Source: an uncultured Pseudomonas sp.
GTDB lineage: Bacteria > Pseudomonadota > Gammaproteobacteria > Pseudomonadales > Pseudomonadaceae
DNA: 52,320 nucleotides
Reading direction: 5' to 3'
Assembly (NCBI RefSeq): GCF_946885955.1
Contig: NZ_CAMPHI010000040.1
Location: 1 to 52,320, forward strand
Shown here: one piece after another, positions 34,121-40,912 of the stretch
How the letters are laid out: the number at the start of each line of letters is the position of its first letter
Numbering within the stretch: the stretch's first letter is position 1
The notes under the pieces: model-generated
What the model was told of the DNA's origin: nothing
What the model saw: the letters and a program-made list of their open reading frames with translations, nothing else
The model's database searches: none
Position numbers and translations under genes: made by a program

Positions 34121-35074
34121 ATGAAAAGTGTTGTCGAGCGCAGTAAATACCGGCTCAAACCCTGGTCACCTGCATATGGCGTTTACGCCTTGGGGCTGGC
34201 GATCCTGCTCCTGGCGCTGGTCGCAGTGATTAGGTTCCACTGGCATGAGCGCCTCTGGTATTACCTGACCTGCCAGCTCAATGCCGAGCAGCGGATGGGG
34301 CAGGGGGTATGGCTGCCGGGCTATCGGGTGGATATCGACGCCAAACCCGTGCAGGGCGTCGCGGGCGACCTGTCCGCTATCGCATTCGATGCGGATCGCC
34401 AGTCTCTGCTCGCGGTGACCAATGCGCCGCCGATAGAGTTGCTGGAGTTGGACCGTGAGGGAAACGTCACTGGGCGCAATCCACTCAATGGTTTCGATGA
34501 CGTCGAGGGTTTGGCCTACCTGGGCAATGGCCTGGTGGCAGTGACCGAGGAAATTCTGCAGCAACTGGTGATCTTCAGCCTGCCGTCGCAAGCGGGCGTG
34601 CCGATCGACAAACAGGCGGCATCGACGCTGGCGCTGCCGCTGAAATCCAGCGCCCACAACAAGGGCTTCGAGGGTGTGGCCTACGATGCCGGCAACGATC
34701 GCCTTTACCTCGCCAAGGAGCGCGACCCGCGCCAGCTCTATGCCGTCAGCGGCATCAAGGCGAGTCTTGCCGGCAGGCTGCAGTTGAAAGTCGAAGACCT
34801 CAGCGACTGGATCGAGCGCAGCGTTTTCGCCCGGGACATCTCCGATCTGTATTTTGACCCGCGCAGTGGGCATCTGCTGGTCCTCAGCGATGAGTCGAAG
34901 CTGATCATCGAGCTCAACGAGCGAGGCGCGGTGGTCAGCTTCCGCACCTTGCTCGGCCATATCAGTGATTTGCGCCAGAGTGCCCCGCAGCCCGAAGGCC
35001 TGACCCTGGATAACGACGGGCACCTCTACGTGGTCAGCGAACCCAATCTTTTCTACCGTTTCAGCAGGCACTGA
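34121..35074 (+). CDS. SdiA-regulated domain protein
   Basis: 317 aa. One N-terminal membrane helix (about 20-40) and then a periplasmic beta-propeller-like domain of the SdiA-regulated (YjiK-type) family: GVAGDLSAIAFDADRQSLLA, DVEGLAYLGNGLVAVTEE, NKGFEGVAYDAGNDRLYLAK, QPEGLTLDNDGHLYVVSEP. The molecular function is unknown in the family. It is last in the six-gene envelope-sugar unit, 59 bases after the GT39 gene. The ATG at 34121 has GGGGAC 7 bases upstream. Confidence 0.87.
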   Translation: MKSVVERSKYRLKPWSPAYGVYALGLAILLLALVAVIRFHWHERLWYYLTCQLNAEQRMGQGVWLPGYRVDIDAKPVQGVAGDLSAIAFDADRQSLLAVTNAPPIELLELDREGNVTGRNPLNGFDDVEGLAYLGNGLVAVTEEILQQLVIFSLPSQAGVPIDKQAASTLALPLKSSAHNKGFEGVAYDAGNDRLYLAKERDPRQLYAVSGIKASLAGRLQLKVEDLSDWIERSVFARDISDLYFDPRSGHLLVLSDESKLIIELNERGAVVSFRTLLGHISDLRQSAPQPEGLTLDNDGHLYVVSEPNLFYRFSRH

Positions 35075-35465
35075 GCGCTGCACATGAGCGGTGATTGCAA
35101 AGGCGTTTGCAACCGCGTTTGCAACCGCGTTTGAACAGTCGATATGCGCGCTGATTGCGCGTTTGTCGGCGCAGCCTATCCATTGCCGACTCTGCAGGCC
35201 CTGTGACCGAGGCGGCACATAGCGCGAAAAAACCGCAACGCTGTCGTTGCCGCACAGGTTTCGCCGCGCAGCAGCATCCATTCATATCCCGTTTGCCGGA
35301 TACTGGCCGCTCCCGGGCACTGCCCTCGCTGTCGCGCGCGGCGTGCCCGCTATTGCCGTTGCGATGCAGAGGTGGCAGGGTGCTGCGCTTGGCGCCGCCG
35401 TCGCCGTTGCGGCGCTGTATAGCTGTCTATCATGGGTTGGAGTTTGACCGCTTGAGAGTTGCAAG
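35075..35465. other. 391-bp gap with short direct repeats
   Basis: Near its start, GTTTGCAACCGC is repeated in tandem (35104-35115, 35116-35127), followed by a third partial copy GTTTGAAC (35128-35135). The rest is GC-rich with small open frames on both strands that have no ribosome site or family resemblance. It must contain the promoter of the regulator gene at 35466. Confidence 0.5.
35104..35135 (+). repeat. 12-bp tandem repeat, about 2.7 copies
   Basis: Unit GTTTGCAACCGC, two perfect copies and a diverged partial third. It lies 30 bases after the SdiA-regulated gene stop. It may be simple slippage. Confidence 0.7.
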
Positions 35466-36500
35466 ATGAGAACGTCGTTCGAAAGCGTATTGAAGGACAA
35501 GAACCGACTGCACCTGGAGCGGGAGCGAAGTGACGCACCGATAGCGGTGCGCAAGGTTGCCTTCGTATTGCTGGATCATTTCTCGATGATGGCCTTCACC
35601 GGCGCGGTGGACGCGCTGGTCACGGCCAACCTGATGAGCGTTACGCCGCTTTACGAAATTCTGGTGGTCGGTGGCAGCCAGGAGGTCGTCGTCAGCGATC
35701 TGGGAATCACCATTTCGGCGGGTTGCCGCCTCGCCGACCTGCCTGAGCGGCAACAGCAGCTGGTCATCGTCTGCGGCGGATTTCGCGTCAAGTTGCAGGC
35801 CGACCCACTGCTGCGAAGCAAATTGCGCCAGGCCGATGCGGCCGGCGCCATGCTCGGCGGGCTGTGGAATGGTGCCTATTTCCTCGCCGAGGCGGGGCTG
35901 CTGGACGGCTACGAATGCGCCTTTCACCCCGACGGTCGGGCGATGATGAACGAGCTGTTTCCCAAGGTGCAGGTGTCCAAGCATTCCTTCGTGCTCGATC
36001 GCCAGCGGATCGGCTGCGCCGGCGCCAACAGTTCGTTGGGCATGATGCTGGAGGTGGTCAAGCGCGACTGCGGCGACAGCCTGGTACAGGCGGTCGAAGA
36101 GGTTCTCAGCTGCGACAAGTTGCAGGAAGTCATGGACGTGTCCGCGGTGACCGTGGATCGCGACCCGACTCTGCCGCAGTCGCTGAAGCTGGCCCTCGAA
36201 TTGATGCACAACAATATCGAGGAGCCGCTGACGGTCGACGAGGTGGCGACCTGCGTGGGTATCTCCACGCGCCAGCTCGAGCGCCAGTTCTGTCGTCACG
36301 TGAATGCCTCGCCGTCGCGCTACTACCTGGAGCTGCGCCTGACCCGCGCACGCCAGTTGCTGCAGCAGACCAACAAATCCCTGGCCGATATCGCCGTCGC
36401 CTGCGGCTTCGTCAGCATTTCGCATTTCCGCCGCTGCTTTCGCGAGCTGTTCGAGGTGGCGCCGGGGTACTTCCGGGCCGGTATGCGCAAGGGCGGCTGA
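35466..36500 (+). CDS. GlxA-type transcriptional regulator (DJ-1/PfpI + AraC)
   Basis: 344 aa. Residues 28-205 are a DJ-1/PfpI-like amidotransferase fold (KVAFVLLDHFSMMAFTGAVD; GGLWNGAYFLAEAGLLDG, with Trp-Asn where catalytic members have Cys). Residues 240-340 form an AraC HTH pair (LTVDEVATCVGISTRQLERQ; SLADIAVACGFVSISHFRRC). The family includes ArgR, GbdR and CdhR, which sense amino acids and quaternary amines. The inducer is not predictable. It lies upstream of and in the same direction as nirB, but the 488-bp gap with its own sigma-54 promoter argues that it is a separate unit. Confidence 0.9.
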   Translation: MRTSFESVLKDKNRLHLERERSDAPIAVRKVAFVLLDHFSMMAFTGAVDALVTANLMSVTPLYEILVVGGSQEVVVSDLGITISAGCRLADLPERQQQLVIVCGGFRVKLQADPLLRSKLRQADAAGAMLGGLWNGAYFLAEAGLLDGYECAFHPDGRAMMNELFPKVQVSKHSFVLDRQRIGCAGANSSLGMMLEVVKRDCGDSLVQAVEEVLSCDKLQEVMDVSAVTVDRDPTLPQSLKLALELMHNNIEEPLTVDEVATCVGISTRQLERQFCRHVNASPSRYYLELRLTRARQLLQQTNKSLADIAVACGFVSISHFRRCFRELFEVAPGYFRAGMRKGG

Positions 36501-36610
36501 GGCTCCATCGGCAGCGGCGCGCGGTTGTGTCCTCAGCTGAGCCGCGCGGCGCAAACAAACCTTCGCGCAAACAATCGAAAACGCCGGAAAGAGGCACGAG
36601 CAGGTGTCGC

Positions 36611-36627
36611 TGCACCGTTATGGTTCA
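36611..36627 (+). promoter_or_regulatory. Candidate NtrC binding site upstream of nirB
   Basis: TGCACC-GTTAT-GGTTCA matches the NtrC consensus TGCACC-N5-GGTGCA at 11 of 12 positions. It lies about 125 bp upstream of the sigma-54 promoter, a normal enhancer distance. Nitrogen control of assimilatory nitrite reductase by NtrC is established in pseudomonads. Confidence 0.65.
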
Positions 36628-36747
36628 GTGTGCTGCGAGTGGCTGATCGACACGAACGCACTCCACGCTTGCCGCGCCATTGGCACAAGCCCCTGGCGTG
36701 CGGGCGTTTGCGCCCGGCGTATGGCGTTCGATGAGCTCCTGCCGATT

Positions 36748-36764
36748 TAGGCACAAAACCTGCA
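36748..36764 (+). promoter_or_regulatory. Candidate sigma-54 promoter of nirBD
   Basis: TAGGCACAAAACCTGCA has the invariant GG (36750-36751) and GC (36762-36763) exactly 10 bases apart and fits TGGCACG-N4-TTGCA at 9 of 12 positions. Transcription would start near 36775 and give a leader of roughly 215 bases before nirB. Confidence 0.7.
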
Positions 36765-36856
36765 CAGCACCAGTCAACACCTGCCAAGACCCTTGGCAGT
36801 GCATCCCAGTTGGTCACCGGCGATCAGAGGCCTCTAGAGGCATGGGATGGGTGAGC

Positions 36857-36918
36857 GGACAACGCGGTCCAGACAAGCCACCCCCATAACCCCATGAATA
36901 CCAGACAAAGCGGTCTGG
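36857..36918 (+). promoter_or_regulatory. Candidate ANTAR-protein (NasT/NasR) RNA element in the nirB leader
   Basis: There are two hexaloop hairpins: GGAC-[AACGCG]-GTCC at 36857-36870 and CCAGAC-[AAAGCG]-GTCTGG at 36901-36918. Both loops have A at position 1 and G at position 4, the hallmark of RNA bound by ANTAR antiterminators. The 3' strand of the second hairpin is also the 5' strand of the terminator that follows, so forming it would prevent termination. Upstream in the leader are two further possible stems (36781-36799; 36802-36808 with 36843-36849). Confidence 0.75.
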
Positions 36919-36945
36919 AGTCGTTAGACGACTCCAGACGACTTT
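36913..36945 (+). terminator. Leader terminator before nirB
   Basis: GTCTGGAGTCG (36913-36923) pairs perfectly with CGACTCCAGAC (36929-36939) around TTAGA, followed by GACTTTTG. This 11-bp stem with a short T-run lies 44 bases before the nirB ATG and shares its 5' strand with the second hexaloop hairpin. Confidence 0.85.
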
Positions 36946-36988
36946 TGCCTGGCCGTGCTTCGGCAACGGCTTCGTCCGAGGAAAGGCT

Positions 36989-39547
36989 ATGAATTCTCTC
37001 GTCACCCCGATCAAGCGCGAAATATTGATCGTCATCGGCAATGGCATGGTCGGTCATCATTGCGTCGAGCAATTGATCGAACAGGGCGCCCTGGAACGCT
37101 ATCAACTGCACGTGTTCGGTGAAGAGCGCCAACGCGCCTACGATCGTGTGCATCTCTCGGAATATTTCGGCGGCCGCGACGCCGAATCCCTGGCCCTCGG
37201 CGAAGCCGACCTGTATGCCCGGCACGGCGTGCGCCTGCATCTCGGTGTGGCGGTGCTGGAGATCGACCGCGCGCGCAAGGAAGTGGTCACCAGCAGTGGC
37301 CGCCAGGCCTACGACCGTCTGGTCCTGGCTACCGGCTCCTACCCCTTCGTGCCGCCGATTCCCGGCGCCGAGGGTAATTCGCGCCTGGTTTACCGCACCC
37401 TCGACGACCTCGATGCGATCCGCGATGCCGCAGCCAACGCCAAACGTGGCGTGGTGGTCGGTGGTGGGCTGCTCGGTCTGGAAGCGGCCAACGCGCTGAA
37501 GTCCCTGGGCCTCGAAGCCCATGTGGTCGAGTTCGCCCCGCGGCTGATGCCGGTGCAGTTGGATGCCGAGGGCGGCGCGGCACTCAAGGCGCGCATCGAA
37601 GCCCTGGGCGTCGGCGTGCACCTGTCGCGCGCCACCCAGGAAATCGTCCCCGGCGAGGAATATGCCTACCGGATGAACTTCAACGATGGCGAATTCCTCG
37701 AAACCGATCTGATCGTGTTCTCCGCCGGCATCCGCCCGCAGGACGCCATTGCTCGCAGCGCCGGCCTGGAGATCGCCGCCCGCGGCGGCGTGGTGGTGGA
37801 CAATGATTGCCGCACCAACGACCCGCAGATTTTCGCCATTGGCGAGTGCGCCTCCTGGAACGGCAGCATCTTCGGCCTGGTCGCGCCGGGCTACAGCATG
37901 GCGCGCAGCGTCGCCGCGCAACTGGCCGGCGCCGATTACACGCCTTTCACCGGCGCCGACATGTCGACCAAGCTCAAGCTGCTCGGCGTCGACGTCGGCT
38001 CGATCGGCGATGCGCATGCCGCCACCCCGGGCGCCAAGAGCTACCGCTTTATCGATGAGGCCAGCGCCAGCTATCGCCGTTTAGTCGTTTCCGCCGATGG
38101 CAAACACGTACTGGGCGCGGTACTGGTCGGCGACAACAGCTACTACGACACCCTGCTGCAATATGCGCAGAACGGCATCGCCTTGCCGAAAGATCCGTCC
38201 GTCCTGATTCTGCCGCAGTCCGAAGGCGCGCCGACCCTGGGCGCCGATGCGCTGCCGGACAGCGCGACCATCTGCTCCTGCCATAACGTCAGCAAGGGCG
38301 CGGTGTGCTGCCAGGTCGAGGCCGGCCTCACCGACCTCGGCGAGCTCAAGGCGGCGACCAAGGCCGGCACCGGTTGCGGCGGTTGCAGTGCGCTGCTCAA
38401 GCAGGTCTTCGAGCACGAGCTTTCCGCCCGCGGCGTCGCAGTCGACAAGAGCCTGTGCGAGCACTTCGCCCACACCCGCCAGGAGCTGTATTCCATCGTG
38501 CGGGTGGAAGGCGTTCTGAGTTTCGAGGAACTGCTGGCCAAGCATGGCCGCGGCCACACCGGTTGCGATATTTGCAAGCCGGCGGTCGGTTCGATCCTCG
38601 CGTCCTGCTGGAACCAGCCGATCACCGATCCGCTGCTGGTGCCGCTGCAGGACACCAACGACACCTTTATGGCCAACATGCAGAAGAACGGCACCTACTC
38701 GGTAGTGCCGCGCATCGCCGGCGGCGAGATCACCCCGGACAAGCTGATCGCCCTCGGCGCCGTGGCGAAGAAATACGACCTCTACACCAAGATCACCGGC
38801 GGCCAGCGTATCGACCTGTTTGGCGCCCAATTGCACCAGCTGCCGGATATCTGGGGCGAGCTGATCGCAGCCGGCTTCGAAACCGGCCACGCCTACGGCA
38901 AGTCGCTGCGCACGGTGAAATCCTGCGTCGGCAGCACGTGGTGCCGTTACGGCGTGCAGGACAGCGTCGCCATGGCCCTGCGCCTGGAAGACCGCTACAA
39001 GGGCCTGCGTTCGCCGCACAAGATCAAGTTCGCGGTCTCCGGCTGCACCCGCGAATGCGCCGAGGCGCAGAGCAAGGACGTCGGCGTGATTGCCACCGAC
39101 AAGGGCTGGAATCTCTACGTTGCCGGCAACGGCGGTATGCGCCCGCGGCATGCCGAACTGTTCGCCACCGATCTCGACGACGAAACCCTGATCCGCTACA
39201 TCGACCGCTTCCTGATGTTCTACGTGCGCACCGCCGACAAGCTGCAGCGTACATCGGTGTGGCGCGAAAGCCTGGAAGGCGGCCTGGATTACCTCAAGGA
39301 GGTGATCATCGACGACAGCCTGAATCTGGGCGCCGAGCTGGAAGCGCAGATGCAGCTGGTGATCGATCGCTACCAGTGCGAGTGGGCCAATGCCCTGAAA
39401 GACCCGGAGAAGCTCAAGCGCTTCCGCACCTTCGTCAACGACGAGCGCGGCGATCCGGATATCCATTTCGTCAAGGAACGTGGCCAGCGCCGTCCGGTGC
39501 ATGCCCATGAACTCCACCTGATCCCTGTCACCGAGGAGGTGCTCTGA
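36989..39547 (+). CDS. nirB: Assimilatory nitrite reductase (NADH), large subunit
   Basis: 852 aa, the full family length. It reduces nitrite to ammonium with NADH in the cytoplasm. Domains in order: FAD-binding (IGNGMVGHHC, near residue 17), NAD-binding (VVVGGGLLGLEAANAL, about 152-167), BFD-type [2Fe-2S] domain with Cys429 and Cys431 (CSCHNVSKG) and GTGCGGC, a nitrite/sulfite reductase ferredoxin-like half domain, and the siroheme/[4Fe-4S] site Cys646, Cys652, Cys686, Cys690 (CVGSTWC; SGCTRECAEAQ). Ribosome site GAGGAAAG. The stop shares one base with the nirD start. Expression is apparently set by NtrC/sigma-54 and by leader antitermination. Confidence 0.97.
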   Translation: MNSLVTPIKREILIVIGNGMVGHHCVEQLIEQGALERYQLHVFGEERQRAYDRVHLSEYFGGRDAESLALGEADLYARHGVRLHLGVAVLEIDRARKEVVTSSGRQAYDRLVLATGSYPFVPPIPGAEGNSRLVYRTLDDLDAIRDAAANAKRGVVVGGGLLGLEAANALKSLGLEAHVVEFAPRLMPVQLDAEGGAALKARIEALGVGVHLSRATQEIVPGEEYAYRMNFNDGEFLETDLIVFSAGIRPQDAIARSAGLEIAARGGVVVDNDCRTNDPQIFAIGECASWNGSIFGLVAPGYSMARSVAAQLAGADYTPFTGADMSTKLKLLGVDVGSIGDAHAATPGAKSYRFIDEASASYRRLVVSADGKHVLGAVLVGDNSYYDTLLQYAQNGIALPKDPSVLILPQSEGAPTLGADALPDSATICSCHNVSKGAVCCQVEAGLTDLGELKAATKAGTGCGGCSALLKQVFEHELSARGVAVDKSLCEHFAHTRQELYSIVRVEGVLSFEELLAKHGRGHTGCDICKPAVGSILASCWNQPITDPLLVPLQDTNDTFMANMQKNGTYSVVPRIAGGEITPDKLIALGAVAKKYDLYTKITGGQRIDLFGAQLHQLPDIWGELIAAGFETGHAYGKSLRTVKSCVGSTWCRYGVQDSVAMALRLEDRYKGLRSPHKIKFAVSGCTRECAEAQSKDVGVIATDKGWNLYVAGNGGMRPRHAELFATDLDDETLIRYIDRFLMFYVRTADKLQRTSVWRESLEGGLDYLKEVIIDDSLNLGAELEAQMQLVIDRYQCEWANALKDPEKLKRFRTFVNDERGDPDIHFVKERGQRRPVHAHELHLIPVTEEVL

Positions 39548-39972
39548 TGAGCCAGTCGAATGTCGCCCGTACCGAATTGCACCAGGTCGCGCCAAGCCCG
39601 ACCGTCTGGCGTGCGCTGTGCAGCCGCAGCGATCTGGTCGCCAACTCAGGCGTGGTCGCCTGGCATGAGGGCACGCAGGTCGCGCTGTTCCACCTGCCGC
39701 ATAGCGCCGATGGCGAACAGGTCTTCGCCATCGACAACCGCGACCCGAAATCCGGCGCCAATGTGATCGGCCGCGGCATCGTCGGCCAGCTCAAGGGCGA
39801 TCTGGTGATCGCTTCGCCTCTGTACAAACAGCATTTCCGCCTGGCAGACGGCAGCTGCCTGGAATACCCCGAACAGCAACTGCGCGTCTGGCCGGTGCGA
39901 CTCAACGGCGATGTCGTGGAACTCGGGGTAGCGGATTCAGCGCAGCAAAGCCAAAACGTTCTTCACCCTTGA
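39547..39972 (+). CDS. nirD: Nitrite reductase (NADH), small subunit
   Basis: 141 aa, a Rieske-like fold (VWRALCSRSDLVANSGVVAW; QVFAIDNRDPKSGANVIGRG; GDLVIASPLYKQHFRLADGS) lacking the Cys/His cluster ligands, as is normal for NirD. It partners NirB, to which it is translationally coupled by a TGATG junction. Confidence 0.94.
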   Translation: MSQSNVARTELHQVAPSPTVWRALCSRSDLVANSGVVAWHEGTQVALFHLPHSADGEQVFAIDNRDPKSGANVIGRGIVGQLKGDLVIASPLYKQHFRLADGSCLEYPEQQLRVWPVRLNGDVVELGVADSAQQSQNVLHP

Positions 39973-40015
39973 TAGCTCCGTTACTTTCCCTGACCTATAG
40001 AAAAGAGAAATTGCC

Positions 40016-40828
40016 ATGTCCTATCTGATCCCCTCGGAATTCGTCACCAAGATGGTGGATGCCGGCGAATCCAAAATCTTCATGTCCACCCGCGATACCC
40101 TTATCCGCGCCTTTATGGCCGGCGCCATCCTGGCCCTGGCAGCGGTATTCGCGATCACCATCGCGGTACAGACGGGCTCGCCTCTGGTGGGCGCCATGCT
40201 GTTCCCGGTCGGCTTCGTGATGCTCTATCTGATGGGCTTCGACCTGCTCACCGGGGTGTTCGTGCTCAGCCCCCTGGCCCTGCTCGACAAGCGCCCCGGT
40301 GTCACCGCTGGCGGTGTGCTGCGTAACTGGGGCCTGGTGTTCGTCGGCAACTTCGCTGGCGCACTGACCGTGGCCTTTATGATGGCGTTCGTCTTCACCT
40401 ACGGCTTCTCCGCCGCGCCGGGCGCCGTCGCCGAGAAGATCGCCGGCATCGGCGAAGCCCGTACTCTGGGTTACGCCCAATACGGCATCGCCGGCTGGTT
40501 CACCATCTTCCTGCGCGGCATGCTGTGCAACTGGATGGTCTCCATGGGTGTGGTCGGCGCGATGATCTCGACCACGGTGAGCGGCAAGACCATCGCCATG
40601 TGGATGCCGATCATGCTGTTCTTCTTCATGGGCTTCGAGCACTCGGTGGTGAACATGTTCCTGTTCCCGGCGGCGATGATCATGGGCGGCGACTTCTCGA
40701 TCATGGACTACATGGTCTGGAACGAAATCCCCACCGCACTGGGTAACCTGGTCGGCGGCCTGGCCTTCACCGGTCTGACCCTGTACACCACCCACGTCAA
40801 GACTGCGCCCAAGCGCGCGTTCAACTAA
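40016..40828 (+). CDS. nirC: Formate/nitrite transporter family protein, probably nitrite channel NirC
   Basis: 270 aa with six membrane segments of the FNT fold. The pore motifs are seen: LFPVGFVMLYLMGFDLLTG (first broken helix) and the central His in GFEHSVVNMFLFPAAM. It begins 43 bases after nirD, with only a purine-rich AAAAGAGAAA as ribosome site. Position in the nir operon points to nitrite uptake or efflux rather than formate. A strong hairpin follows the stop. Confidence 0.88.
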   Translation: MSYLIPSEFVTKMVDAGESKIFMSTRDTLIRAFMAGAILALAAVFAITIAVQTGSPLVGAMLFPVGFVMLYLMGFDLLTGVFVLSPLALLDKRPGVTAGGVLRNWGLVFVGNFAGALTVAFMMAFVFTYGFSAAPGAVAEKIAGIGEARTLGYAQYGIAGWFTIFLRGMLCNWMVSMGVVGAMISTTVSGKTIAMWMPIMLFFFMGFEHSVVNMFLFPAAMIMGGDFSIMDYMVWNEIPTALGNLVGGLAFTGLTLYTTHVKTAPKRAFN

Positions 40829-40839
40829 TCCGCCCAACG

Positions 40840-40878
40840 CCAAAGCCCCGGCCGCACTTATGTGGACCGGGGCTTTGG
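40840..40878 (+). terminator. Hairpin after the nitrite transporter gene
   Basis: CCAAAGCCCCGG (40840-40851) pairs perfectly with CCGGGGCTTTGG (40867-40878). There is no T-run after the stem, so termination may be partial. The kinase gene starts 35 bases later. Confidence 0.65.
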
Positions 40879-40912
40879 CGCAGACGCGACCAAATACGCA
40901 GACCCAGGAAAA

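Noticed and set aside
35247..35447. 66-aa plus-strand frame in the gap before the GlxA-type regulator
   Set aside because: It has hydrophobic Ala/Val-rich runs but no ribosome site. Its complement is equally open, as expected of GC-rich non-coding DNA.
36683..36705. Second sigma-54-like element (TGGCACAAGCCCC...) before nirB
   Set aside because: TGGCAC is present, but no GC dinucleotide in a TTGC-like context lies at the required distance. The element at 36748-36764 fits better.
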